NCBI GenBank assembly: GCA_015520985.1
Contig: WAOY01000021.1
Span: forward strand, 1 to 12,793
Reading direction: 5' to 3'
Source of the DNA: DHVE2 group archaeon
GTDB lineage: Archaea > Thermoplasmatota > Thermoplasmata > Thermoplasmatales > Aciduliprofundaceae
Length of the DNA stretch: 12,793 nt
Below, piece after piece: positions 1 to 6,929 of this stretch. The translations under genes and the position numbers were made by a program. Position 1 is the stretch's first letter, and every line of letters starts with the position of its first letter. A model generated the notes under the pieces. The model saw nothing but the letters and a program-made list of their open reading frames with translations. It had not been told where the DNA came from and made no database searches.

Positions 1-1334
1 ATGTGAAGGAGAAGAACCCCGCAGAGCCGGAGTTCCATCAGGCAGTGACGGAAGTGCTGCACACCCTCGTGCCCGTGCTCGAGAAGGAGCCAAAGTACAT
101 GAAGAACAAGATTCTCGAGCGCATCGTTGAGCCGGAGCGCGTGGTGATGTTCCGCGTTACCTGGGAGGACGACAACGGCGAGATACACGTGAACAAGGGA
201 TTCAGGGTCGAGTTCAACAGCGCAATTGGCCCCTACAAGGGCGGTCTGAGGTTCCATCCAACCGTCACGCTCGGCACGCTCAAGTTCCTGGGCTTCGAGC
301 AGATATTCAAGAACGCCCTCACTGGCATACCCATGGGCGGTGGCAAGGGCGGTTCCGACTTCGATCCCCATGGCAAGAGCGATTCCGAAGTCCGCCGCTT
401 CTGCGAGAACTTCATGATGGAGCTCTACAGGCACATCGGGCCAAACACGGATGTACCCGCCGGTGATATAGGCGTTGGAGCCAGGGAGATTGGCTACCTC
501 TTCGGTGCTTACAAGAAGATAGTGAACCGCTGGGAAGGCGTGCTCACCGGCAAGGGCATCAACTGGGGCGGTTCGCTCATAAGGCCCGAAGCAACCGGTT
601 ATGGTGCCACGTACTATCTCATGGAGATGCTCAAGAAGTTCAAGAACAAGAATGATCTCAAGGGATACAACGTCGCTATTTCCGGTAGTGGAAACGTGGC
701 TCAGTTCGCCTCCAAGAAGGTCACCGAGTACGGAGGCAAGGTAGTCACGCTCTCGGATTCCAAGGGTACCATGTTCCTGCCAGACGGCATAAACGACGAG
801 ATATGGAACGCAGTTTACGAAACTAAGGCCATAAGGCACGGACGCCTGCAGGAGGTCGCCGAGAAGTTCGACCTGCCCTGGTTCCCCGGAAAGAAGGCCT
901 GGGAGGTCGCCGCCAAGGAGGCGGGCGAGGTTCATATTGCTTTCCCCAGCGCCACGCAGAATGAAATCAATGCAGAGGATGCCAAGATGCTCATAAACGC
1001 AGGCCTCATCGCAGTGGTGGAGGGCGCGAACATGCCCAGCACCCTCGATGCGATAAACCTCTACTTCGAGAACGACGTGCTCTTCGGACCCGCCAAGGCT
1101 GCGAATGCTGGAGGCGTCGCTGTGAGCGGCCTGGAGATGAGCCAGAACGCCCAGTTCACCTACTGGACCGCCGAGGAGGTGGACCGCAGGCTGCAGGGCA
1201 TAATGAGGAACATATTCCAGGCAGGCCTGAAGTACGCGGAGAAGTACGACAAGCCCACAAACCTGCTCCTCGGGTCCAACATCGCCGGCTTCGTGAAGGT
1301 GGCGGACTCGATGATAGACCAGGGCATCTACTGA
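1..1334 (+). CDS. gdhA: NADP-dependent glutamate dehydrogenase, 5' end cut by window edge
   Basis: This enzyme interconverts glutamate with 2-oxoglutarate and ammonia in the cytoplasm, and is usually a hexamer that assimilates ammonium with NADPH. The visible 443 codons (reading frame starts at base 3) match the roughly 447-residue bacterial-type GdhA along their whole length: the GPYKGGLRFHP motif at 76-86, the catalytic Lys 115 in GGGKGG, the catalytic Asp 155 in PAGDIGVG, a Rossmann GSGNVA near 230, and the C-terminal motifs EGANMP, AANAGGVA and NIAGFVKVADSM. Aligned with E. coli GdhA, as I remember it, about 13 residues are missing, so the GTG at base 3 is probably an internal Val codon and the true start lies upstream. 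A T-rich terminator follows directly. The assignment to the family is firm; NADP rather than NAD use is inferred from family resemblance. Confidence 0.95.
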   Translation, partial: VKEKNPAEPEFHQAVTEVLHTLVPVLEKEPKYMKNKILERIVEPERVVMFRVTWEDDNGEIHVNKGFRVEFNSAIGPYKGGLRFHPTVTLGTLKFLGFEQIFKNALTGIPMGGGKGGSDFDPHGKSDSEVRRFCENFMMELYRHIGPNTDVPAGDIGVGAREIGYLFGAYKKIVNRWEGVLTGKGINWGGSLIRPEATGYGATYYLMEMLKKFKNKNDLKGYNVAISGSGNVAQFASKKVTEYGGKVVTLSDSKGTMFLPDGINDEIWNAVYETKAIRHGRLQEVAEKFDLPWFPGKKAWEVAAKEAGEVHIAFPSATQNEINAEDAKMLINAGLIAVVEGANMPSTLDAINLYFENDVLFGPAKAANAGGVAVSGLEMSQNAQFTYWTAEEVDRRLQGIMRNIFQAGLKYAEKYDKPTNLLLGSNIAGFVKVADSMIDQGIY

Positions 1335-1338
1335 ACCC

Positions 1339-1355
1339 TTTTTTTCTCTTTTCTC
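1339..1355 (+). terminator. T-rich terminator after gdhA
   Basis: A run of seven T followed by further C/T-rich sequence starts five bases after the gdhA stop codon. There is no obvious hairpin, as is usual for archaeal oligo-T termination. It separates gdhA from the next promoter. Confidence 0.6.
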
Positions 1356-1376
1356 TGGATTCAAGGGAACCGGGAA

Positions 1377-1386
1377 AAATATTAAA
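1377..1386 (+). promoter_or_regulatory. TATA box of the KaiC-like gene
   Basis: AAATATTAAA is centred about 27 bases before the ATG at 1409, preceded by a purine-rich stretch that could be a BRE. At this distance transcription would begin at or next to the start codon, giving a leaderless mRNA. No ribosome binding site precedes this ATG, which fits. Confidence 0.6.
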
Positions 1387-1408
1387 TCCCTGATGTCCAT
1401 ATTGTACT

Positions 1409-2110
1409 ATGCTCTTCCACGCGGTTCCCGGACTGGAGAAGATATTCGTCAAGGATGTGAACAAGCCCAAGGTGATTCTCATAGTCGGTCCCCCGGGATC
1501 GATGAAGACCACCTTCGCCTACACGGTGATGACGCATTACCTCACCAAGACTGGCGAGTTCGGGCTGTACACCACCCTGGAGGAATCGGTGGATTCGCAC
1601 CTGGCCAACATGGAGAGCCTTGGCATCAAGCTCACTAGAAACATGCAGGTCTCGGACATAAGCGACCTGAGGGAGATGGACCTCCTCCTCGGGGAGCAGG
1701 AGATGGTGGATTACATCTCCCTCATAGAGAAGATGATAGTGCACTTCAAGGAGGAGATGAAGGACAAGTTCTCCTTCTTCACCCTAGACTCCCTCGGTGC
1801 CCTTTACTCCATAATGCCGGATACCACGAACCTCAGGCAGCAGATGTTCTACTTCATGCGCACGCTCCGCAGCTACAACCTGTACTCCTTCGTGATAATG
1901 GAGGAGCAGCTGGGCGGCGGGGTGAGTTACATAGGCAACGAGGGATTCCTGGTGGACGGTATAATCCACCTTGGCGTGGACCGCTCCCGGGGAAGGCTCG
2001 TGAGATACCTGCAGGTAGAGAAGATGCGCACGGCGGAGCACAGCATGGAGAAGTTCGCCTTCGAGTTCAAGGACGGAAAACTCAACATCCTCGGGCCGAT
2101 ATTCGAGTGA
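1409..2110 (+). CDS. Single-domain KaiC/RAD55-like RecA-superfamily ATPase
   Basis: A 233-residue protein with one RecA/KaiC core and no added DNA-binding or sensor domain. Walker A is GPPGSMKTT at 27-35. The paired glutamates of the KaiC family are E58-E59 in TTLEES. Walker B is FSFFTLD at 121-127. The LVRYLQVEKMR segment near the C-terminus is the typical KaiC strand with a conserved Lys-Met-Arg. Archaeal paralogues are linked to signalling (for example to archaellum or gas-vesicle control), but the target of this one is unknown. The ATG at 1409 is chosen because a TATA box lies about 27 bases upstream, giving a leaderless start; an ATG at 1393 is in another frame. The stop codon abuts that of the convergent archease gene. 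Family call is firm, role is open. Confidence 0.88.
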   Translation: MLFHAVPGLEKIFVKDVNKPKVILIVGPPGSMKTTFAYTVMTHYLTKTGEFGLYTTLEESVDSHLANMESLGIKLTRNMQVSDISDLREMDLLLGEQEMVDYISLIEKMIVHFKEEMKDKFSFFTLDSLGALYSIMPDTTNLRQQMFYFMRTLRSYNLYSFVIMEEQLGGGVSYIGNEGFLVDGIIHLGVDRSRGRLVRYLQVEKMRTAEHSMEKFAFEFKDGKLNILGPIFE

Positions 2111-2539
2111 TCAGATGTCAAAGAGGACCTTCGCGTACCCCTTTTCCAGATTTATTTCCAGTTCGTGGTAGGTCACAGCCTTTATCTCCATCTTCACCGT
2201 GTGCTTCTCCCGGTTCAGAGGCTCGCCGAGGGCTATCCCAGATAACTCGTATCCCTCGCCCCCCTCCCGTATGTGCACGTTGAAGTCGTTCATGACGAAG
2301 AACTCAACGCTGTAAACGTACAGCAATTCGGAGAGGAAATCCACCAGCAGGTCCTCCAGGGTTGGCGAGGAAATCTTGATCCTGTACTTTCCTACTGAGT
2401 ACACTGTGCTGAGGTCCACCATGAGGTCGAACATGGCGTAGGCCGCCTTTTCGAAAAGTTCCTCGACCCTCTTTCCCCGAACGATAATCCCTATGTCGGC
2501 GGTATGCTCGAATACCTCGTAGGGCTTATCCTCGGCCAT
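2111..2539 (-). CDS. Archease, activator of the RtcB tRNA ligase
   Basis: A 142-residue protein of the usual archease length. Archease speeds the guanylylation and turnover of RtcB, the 3'-phosphate RNA ligase that joins tRNA halves after intron removal and repairs cut RNA. Visible family motifs are FEHTADIGI near the N-terminus (metal-binding Asp 15), EELFEKAAYAMFDLMVD, a mid-protein DFLSELLY, EIKAVTYH, and the terminal VLFDI (metal-binding Asp 141). It is the last gene of a minus-strand set after the regulator and the TraB-like gene, 23 bases after the latter's stop, with only a weak GGGGAT ribosome-binding-like site. rtcB is not in the window. Its stop codon directly abuts that of the KaiC-like gene. 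Confidence 0.93.
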   Translation of the reverse strand: MAEDKPYEVFEHTADIGIIVRGKRVEELFEKAAYAMFDLMVDLSTVYSVGKYRIKISSPTLEDLLVDFLSELLYVYSVEFFVMNDFNVHIREGGEGYELSGIALGEPLNREKHTVKMEIKAVTYHELEINLEKGYAKVLFDI

Positions 2540-2562
2540 ACCACGGCATCCCCATCAGGGTT

Positions 2563-3198
2563 TTAAACCTTTCCCGATTTGACCAGGTCTATTATTCCGT
2601 CCATCCTCTCCACTTCCACTATGACCATGGCGCGCCCTTCCCTCTCTCCGAGGACCTGAAGTATCTTTTCGGCCATGTACCTTTCCCTCTCCCTCTCCAC
2701 CTCCATGTACTCCCTTATCCTGTTCACCTCCCGGTCCCACTGGATTGCGAACTCCTCCGGGGTCTCGGCGGGAAACTCCATCCTCCAGATCTTCCTCTTG
2801 CGCATGTCGTGGCGTATGATCTTGAGGACGTCTATTTTCCTGGTGAACACCTCGGTGTATACCTCGTCGGGCATGTCTATGGGGATCACCTCAAAACCTC
2901 GCTCCTTCATAAGGGCGAAGAGCTCCAGGTAGGTGGGCACGGGTAGCCCGACCTCCCCGAACCTCTCCAGTTTCTTCGCGTAGATCACGGAGTAGTCGTC
3001 GGGGTCTATCTCGAAGGGCTCCTCCAGGTACTTCTCCAGGCCGAGCATCTCCTCTGGGGACATAGCCACCAGGATGAAATCCGGCCTGTGCTTATCCACC
3101 GCCTTCCTCAGTTCGGCGCGCTCGCTCACGAGCCCTTTCACGGTGCCGAAAAACACGACTTCCCTGCCATTCACACTGACTTCCTTTAAGAGGCTCAT
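2563..3198 (-). CDS. Degenerate TraB/PrgY-like protein, function unknown
   Basis: A 211-residue soluble protein that I do not recognise as a named gene. Its layout resembles the TraB/ChaN-like fold: a first strand ending in FFGTV (16-20), then a helix and a PDFILVA strand, a PTYLELFALMKERGFEVIPID segment mid-protein, and the helix ERERERYMAEKI at 168-179, where TraB proteins have a conserved ERD..MA. The last strand, VIVEVERMDGI, sits where TraB has GAGHxxGI. The residues most conserved in TraB, His after GT, Glu in the second strand and His in the last motif, are absent, so it may be a non-catalytic relative. Its ATG overlaps the regulator's stop as ATGA, and GAGGAG lies six bases upstream, supporting translational coupling. 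The gene is convincing; the fold assignment is an inference from motif order. Confidence 0.72.
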   Translation of the reverse strand: MSLLKEVSVNGREVVFFGTVKGLVSERAELRKAVDKHRPDFILVAMSPEEMLGLEKYLEEPFEIDPDDYSVIYAKKLERFGEVGLPVPTYLELFALMKERGFEVIPIDMPDEVYTEVFTRKIDVLKIIRHDMRKRKIWRMEFPAETPEEFAIQWDREVNRIREYMEVERERERYMAEKILQVLGEREGRAMVIVEVERMDGIIDLVKSGKV

Positions 3199-4121
3199 AT
3201 ACCGCTCCTCTCTTCCACCACCCTCTTGAGTTCGTCCTTGTCGTAGCGCATTATCTCGCGCTTGCGGATTATCGCCACGCCGTTGTAGTCCTCGTACCTG
3301 GTGTCTGAGACAACTATGAACCCCCTCTTGTCAAGGATCTCCGAGAAGATGCGTATGTTCTGCGCCTTGTACTTGAGCCTTCTCTCCTTCTCCTCGAACC
3401 CGGTGAGCATTAGATCACGTTCGTCCTTGCTTATGGCCTCGAAGGGACACTTGACGGTTAGGAACACATCGTAGCCCATCTCCACGAGGCGCCTGTAAAT
3501 GTCCGGAAATATTATATCCTCCTCTGGGGCCCTCTCCTCGGACAGGTCCGCGAAGCTGAACACATCTATGGGCTTTATGAGCTCAGCTCGTAGGAATTCT
3601 TCGAGCTTGAGCGCGATATCTACGGTGGAGCTCATACCTTCCTCGTAGAGCTGTATCGTCTTCCTCGTGACCCCCGCCACTCGCGCAAGTTCCCCAAGGG
3701 ATATTCCGCGCTTCTCCCTTATCTCTCTCAGGAGTTCGCCGTCGATGTCCACGTAGAAGCCTCCGGGGGCCACGTAGACCATTGGGTTCACACCCTCGAT
3801 CACGATATCGTAGAGGGTCTGCAGGGATATAACCGGAATGCCATGCCTTGAATAAACCACGCCGTCAAGGAGGGGTCCTGTGCCGCTCCTCATCCCGATG
3901 ACCATGGGAGATGCCTTGAACTCGTGACCCAGGATCTTCATCTCCCTGGCCACTTCCACTCGCAGGGAATCTGCGTTGTGCAGGACCTTTATAATCAGGA
4001 TCCTCTCGCCCTTCCTGGCGATGATATCGAATATCATGCTCCGGAGTACGGGCTCACCTATCCGGTAACCTCCGCGCATCAGAATGTTCTTGACCTCCCT
4101 GAGGAGCGTTTCCTTCTCCAT
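3195..4121 (-). CDS. COG1395-type archaeal HTH (XRE) transcriptional regulator
   Basis: A 308-residue protein with the three-part layout of the conserved archaeal regulator family often named putative HTH-type transcriptional regulatory protein. The N-terminal part (about 20-110), with ILIIKVLHNADSL and GVVYSRHGIPVISL, is the domain often described as restriction-endonuclease-like. An XRE helix-turn-helix lies at about 130-182, with SLGELARVAGVTRKTIQLYE spanning the recognition region. The C-terminal part has IYRRLVEMGYDVF and PFEAISKDERDLMLTG. The ligand and targets of this family are not known to me. The ATG at 4121 has a TATA box centred about 28 bases upstream, so the mRNA is probably leaderless. 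A perfect palindrome between TATA and start suggests autoregulation. It overlaps the TraB-like gene by four bases and lies 23 bases after the MFS stop codon. Confidence 0.9.
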   Translation of the reverse strand: MEKETLLREVKNILMRGGYRIGEPVLRSMIFDIIARKGERILIIKVLHNADSLRVEVAREMKILGHEFKASPMVIGMRSGTGPLLDGVVYSRHGIPVISLQTLYDIVIEGVNPMVYVAPGGFYVDIDGELLREIREKRGISLGELARVAGVTRKTIQLYEEGMSSTVDIALKLEEFLRAELIKPIDVFSFADLSEERAPEEDIIFPDIYRRLVEMGYDVFLTVKCPFEAISKDERDLMLTGFEEKERRLKYKAQNIRIFSEILDKRGFIVVSDTRYEDYNGVAIIRKREIMRYDKDELKRVVEERSGI

Positions 4122-4127
4122 TTCGCC

Positions 4128-4140
4128 GTTCTATTAGAAC
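4128..4140. promoter_or_regulatory. Perfect 13-base palindrome, likely operator of the HTH regulator
   Basis: GTTCTATTAGAAC is a perfect inverted repeat, six-base arms around one T. It lies between the TATA box (about 4145-4153) and the predicted start of the leaderless regulator mRNA at 4121, where a bound dimer would block RNA polymerase. The adjacent product is an XRE-type DNA-binding protein, so self-repression is the simplest reading. I did not find a second copy in the window. Confidence 0.5.
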
Positions 4141-4144
4141 ACTA

Positions 4145-4153
4145 CTATTTAAG
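4145..4153 (-). promoter_or_regulatory. TATA box of the regulator/TraB-like/archease set
   Basis: On the minus strand the sequence reads CTTAAATAG, centred about 28 bases before the regulator's ATG. It overlaps the last codon and stop of the MFS gene, so the regulator can be transcribed alone or by read-through from the transporter. Confidence 0.6.
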
Positions 4154-5245
4154 TCTTTCCCTGCACCCCAGGGCGAAGACCACTATCCCCAGGGAGGAGA
4201 GGATGAAGGAGGAGAGCATAAGGGCGAAGTAGGAGTTGAACGCCTGCATCACCATGCCACCCAGGAACGGCCCCACGGCGGCGCTTATGCTTATCGTTGA
4301 ATTCAGCAATCCTGTTGCGGTCGCTTTTTCCCTGTTTCTCTCGGTTAGGTACTTCAGTGAGCCCACGTAAAGGAAGGACCAGGACAGGGCGAGGAGGACC
4401 TGCACAGGAATTATCAGGTACACATTGCCTATGAACGCGTAGGATAGGAACGTGATGGAGGATGCTATTAGCCCGTAGAGAATTAACTTCTTCGCCCTGC
4501 CCAGGTCGGTGTAGAAGTACATGAGGAAGAACTGAGTCGTGGAGTTTATCCCCATGGTTGCCGCCTGCCAGAAGGCATCTCCGTGGATCGATTCGATGTA
4601 CAGAACCCAGAAAGTCCAGATCATGGTAGCGGAGGTGTGCCTGAAGAAGAAGGCCAGGTACACGGGGAGATTCCTCTTCATGACATCCACCGGGAACAAG
4701 GGAACCCTTTCCACGCGAACTCCGGTTTCTCTCAGGGGCAGTGATACCAGGAACGCGCCCAGGAAGAAAACCGCGGAGATGAGGAAGGTGTATCTGTAGT
4801 CCAAGAAACTCGCGATTATTCCCGCCAGGTATGAGCCGATGGCCCATCCCATGGCCCCCCAGGAGGAGAGCTTGCCCATCTTCATCCCGTAATCGTGCGC
4901 CATGGAAATGACTGCCGCGGGGAAAATACCGACGGTGAACCCCGCGAGGGTTCTGAGGATCAGGAGCGAGACGTAATCCCAGTAGAAGGACTGGAGGAAG
5001 AAGAAGACTGTGGAGAGGAGTAGGCCCAGAACTATGAACCTCCGCCTCCCGTGCAGGTCCGCGAGCCTGCCGAAGATCATGGAGGAGAGGAAGTAGGATA
5101 TGTTGTACGCGCCAACGACTATGGATATCTGAAGCCAATCAGCCCCGAGAACCCTGGCTACTTTGGGCACGAAGGTTATGGATAGCATTATCGCCGTGTA
5201 GGATAGGACCTGGATGCCGTAGATGTTCTTTGCCGGCGGGTTCAC
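4145..5245 (-). CDS. Major facilitator superfamily transporter
   Basis: A 366-residue, strongly hydrophobic protein with about eleven or twelve membrane segments. The MFS motif A between helices 2 and 3 is clear at about 59-69 (GRLADLHGRRR), and the SSWGAMGWAIGSYLAG segment resembles the fifth-helix region of drug and sugar transporters. The substrate cannot be read from the sequence. At 366 residues it is a little short of the common 390-420. The start is GTG at 5245: a TATA box lies about 25 bases upstream and no Shine-Dalgarno site is seen, suggesting a leaderless transcript, and the next in-frame Met would remove most of the first helix. It is followed after 23 bases by the HTH regulator, which may control it, but this is inference from adjacency only. 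Confidence 0.88.
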   Translation of the reverse strand: MNPPAKNIYGIQVLSYTAIMLSITFVPKVARVLGADWLQISIVVGAYNISYFLSSMIFGRLADLHGRRRFIVLGLLLSTVFFFLQSFYWDYVSLLILRTLAGFTVGIFPAAVISMAHDYGMKMGKLSSWGAMGWAIGSYLAGIIASFLDYRYTFLISAVFFLGAFLVSLPLRETGVRVERVPLFPVDVMKRNLPVYLAFFFRHTSATMIWTFWVLYIESIHGDAFWQAATMGINSTTQFFLMYFYTDLGRAKKLILYGLIASSITFLSYAFIGNVYLIIPVQVLLALSWSFLYVGSLKYLTERNREKATATGLLNSTISISAAVGPFLGGMVMQAFNSYFALMLSSFILSSLGIVVFALGCRERLK

Positions 5246-5265
5246 CCGTACCCAATCGCCACGCG

Positions 5266-5277
5266 GTATTTAATTTT
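5266..5277 (-). promoter_or_regulatory. TATA box of the MFS gene
   Basis: On the minus strand this reads AAAATTAAATAC, with the TTAAATA core centred about 25 bases before the GTG start at 5245. It lies back to back with the tRNA promoter, so the short gap holds two divergent promoters. Confidence 0.55.
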
Positions 5278-5293
5278 GCTTCCCGGTGCATCC

Positions 5294-5306
5294 GTTAAAT
5301 TAATAT
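5294..5306 (+). promoter_or_regulatory. TATA box of the tRNA-Gly gene
   Basis: GTTAAATTAATAT is centred about 32 bases before the first base of the mature tRNA. This would give a precursor with a very short 5' leader for RNase P to remove. Confidence 0.55.
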
Positions 5307-5331
5307 TCCTCCGTGGAATTACCCAACCGAA

Positions 5332-5402
5332 GCGGGTGTAGTCTAGTGGTAGGACGGGGGCTTCCCAAGCCTCTAGCCCGGGTTCGAACCCCGGCACCCG
5401 CA
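5332..5402 (+). tRNA. tRNA-Gly(CCC)
   Basis: A full cloverleaf of 71 bases can be folded by eye. The acceptor arms GCGGGTG and CACCCGC pair over seven bases, the D arm has GTC/GAC, and the anticodon stem GGGGC/GCCTC has one G-T pair. The loop TTCCCAA places anticodon CCC, which reads the glycine codon GGG. The T arm is CCGGG around TTCGAAC closed by CCCGG, and A is the discriminator base. CCA is not encoded and there is no intron. It has its own TATA box upstream and a hairpin/T-run downstream. Confidence 0.96.
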
Positions 5403-5423
5403 CTCCCCTGGTTGTTTTGCACT

Positions 5424-5448
5424 CCGGATCTCGATATCCGCTGTTTTT
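5424..5448 (+). terminator. Hairpin plus T run after the tRNA gene
   Basis: CGGAT pairs with ATCCG around a six-base loop (CTCGAT), followed two bases later by TTTTT. It would end the tRNA transcript just as it reaches the last codon of the convergent ATPase gene. An earlier TTTT at 5415-5418 may also contribute. Confidence 0.45.
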
Positions 5449-6799
5449 ATGGAGAAAAGACTGCGTTGAGGTCATACAGCACCGCATTCGTTCTTTTACT
5501 GCAATTGATGTTCCTCGCTACAATCAGATATCTCTTTTCTTTGTCTCTGGGCCCTATACGGTCCGCCTTTTGTTCCATGGATTTTACTATGTTCTCCACC
5601 TCCCTGCAGTCCAAGTCTTTCCACTTGACCTCCCCCAGCAACAGGGTTCTCTCACCGATACCGACGATATCTATCTCCTCTCCCCTGTGCCACCATCTCC
5701 CGATATGCTCATATCTTTCTGGAAGTTTCCCCCGTGCGTTGAGGATCATGATGAATCTCCTTCCCAGATCTTCGAATTTCTTGCCCACATACGCGTTGAA
5801 ATCCCTCCTGATGATGGGCACTATGTCCATGCCCATCTCTATATTTGCACGGTGCGGGTACACGTACCTGAACCAGAAATCAAAGAAGTTGTCCTTTATT
5901 CTGTAAATGCCCCCCTTTTTCGCTCCCACCGGGCGCTCAACTGCCACATAGCCGAGGTCTTCCAGAACGGACAGGTATTTCCCCAGTGAGCTGCTCTCTA
6001 TCCTGCTGCTGTTTGCTATCTCTCCGAACCTCGTGTACCCCTGGGCTATGCTTCTCAGGATGGAGAAATAGCGGGAAACATCGCGTAGCTCCATTTTGAG
6101 AAGAAACTTGGGTTCATCGTAGTAAAGAGAGCCCTTCTCCAGTACCAGGTACCGGAGATTATCCCACATATCCCTGCGCGGGTCGTAGCTGCTCCAGTAC
6201 TGGGGCACACCCCCGAATACCGAGTATATCCTGACCGTCTCCTCGTATCCTGTGTTTAAAAACTCAGGTAGGCGATAGTAGGGAATCTCGGTCACCTCCC
6301 AGCTCCCGGTTTTTCTGCCATATATGGGGGATCTGTAGCTCATAACGCCCTCCATGAACGAGACTGTGGAGCTGCACAGGACGAGCATTATTTTTGATTT
6401 CGAAAGCGAGGAATCCCAGTGCTTCTGCAGAATTGAAAGGAATCCTTTTTCGCCCTTGACTATGTACTGAACCTCGTCTATAACAACCAGCAACCTCTCC
6501 CTGCTCCTCTCGGCAAGGTACGTGAAAAAGGCGTTCCAGCTTCTCAGCGGGTTCTCACGGAGAACGGGATCACCAAACCTCTCCGCGAGAATACTCGAGA
6601 AGTCATCGAGCACGTTCTCGCTCTCCTCTGCGAGGAGATAAACACCATTGTGCTCATTTATCAACCTCCGCAAAAGGTACGTCTTGCCTATCCGCCTCCT
6701 GCCGTAAATCAGTATGAGCTCGGCTCTCCCGCTCCTGTACCTGTCTTCCAGGTACCTCATCTCCTCCTCCCTGTCGATAAACTTACTCGAAAGTATCAT
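5447..6799 (-). CDS. Archaeal ATPase (PF01637 type) with C-terminal DUF234 nuclease-like domain
   Basis: A 450-residue protein of the archaeal STAND-like ATPase family. It opens with FIDREEEMRYLE. Walker A is GRRRIGKT at 33-40 and Walker B is RLLVVIDE at 103-109. A winged-helix-like part at about 240-300 contains ARFGEIA-like and SSLGKYLSVLEDLGYV segments. The C-terminal DUF234 part has EEIDIVGIG and LLLGEVKW, giving the PD-(D/E)XK pattern D377, E390, K392, so nuclease activity is possible. Members are numerous in archaea, vary between strains, and have no agreed role. The gene is lower in G+C (43-50% in three 60-base rows counted) than neighbours (57-58%) and lies beside a tRNA gene, which suggests acquisition. 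The ATG at 6799 has a TATA box about 27 bases upstream and AGTAT repeats across it. Confidence 0.9.
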   Translation of the reverse strand: MILSSKFIDREEEMRYLEDRYRSGRAELILIYGRRRIGKTYLLRRLINEHNGVYLLAEESENVLDDFSSILAERFGDPVLRENPLRSWNAFFTYLAERSRERLLVVIDEVQYIVKGEKGFLSILQKHWDSSLSKSKIMLVLCSSTVSFMEGVMSYRSPIYGRKTGSWEVTEIPYYRLPEFLNTGYEETVRIYSVFGGVPQYWSSYDPRRDMWDNLRYLVLEKGSLYYDEPKFLLKMELRDVSRYFSILRSIAQGYTRFGEIANSSRIESSSLGKYLSVLEDLGYVAVERPVGAKKGGIYRIKDNFFDFWFRYVYPHRANIEMGMDIVPIIRRDFNAYVGKKFEDLGRRFIMILNARGKLPERYEHIGRWWHRGEEIDIVGIGERTLLLGEVKWKDLDCREVENIVKSMEQKADRIGPRDKEKRYLIVARNINCSKRTNAVLYDLNAVFSP

Positions 6800-6812
6800 A
6801 CTTTAGAGTATG
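6791..6812. promoter_or_regulatory. Inverted AGTAT half-sites over the ATPase start codon
   Basis: AAGTATCATACTT at 6791-6803 is a perfect 13-base palindrome that includes the start codon on the minus strand. A further AGTATG at 6807-6812 pairs with CATACT at 6797-6802. Three alternating AGTAT/ATACT half-sites thus lie within 22 bases, at the predicted transcription start. This could be an operator; in leaderless mRNA it could also fold and hide the start codon. Confidence 0.4.
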
Positions 6813-6821
6813 TAAATCTGG

Positions 6822-6831
6822 GATTTAAATC
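6822..6831 (-). promoter_or_regulatory. TATA box of the ATPase gene
   Basis: GATTTAAATC is centred about 27 bases before the ATG at 6799, matching the spacing of the other leaderless promoters here. It is itself a perfect palindrome, but no gene starts at the matching distance on the other strand. Confidence 0.55.
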
Positions 6832-6897
6832 TTCCCCAATGACGGCAGAAAAATATCGACGAAAGCGGGTTTAGGTGTTCGGCCGCGCTATGAGAGG

Positions 6898-6908
6898 AAA
6901 AAAATAAA
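6898..6908 (+). promoter_or_regulatory. TATA-like element of the Mut7-C/pelota pair
   Basis: An A-rich AAAAATAAA stretch preceded by GAGG is centred about 26 bases before the ATG at 6930, again the leaderless spacing. The 130 bases between the ATPase start and this gene show no other gene. Confidence 0.45.
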
Positions 6909-6929
6909 CCCCGCGGTGGATTACTCCCT

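Noticed and set aside
4149..5138. Long minus-strand open frame of 329 codons in the same region as the MFS gene.
   Set aside because: It is another frame of the MFS gene, rich in Arg, Pro and His and without membrane segments; the MFS frame has clear motifs.
5242..5487. Minus-strand open frame of 81 codons running over the tRNA gene.
   Set aside because: It lies antisense to a certain tRNA and across two promoters, and its protein shows no family motif.
6864..6874. AGCGGGTTTAG resembles the tRNA 5' end AGCGGGTGTAG at 5331-5341 (10 of 11), so the two could flank the ATPase as direct repeats of an integration event.
   Set aside because: The match is short, covers the 5' rather than the 3' end of the tRNA, and there is no integrase gene. 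Chance is a good explanation.
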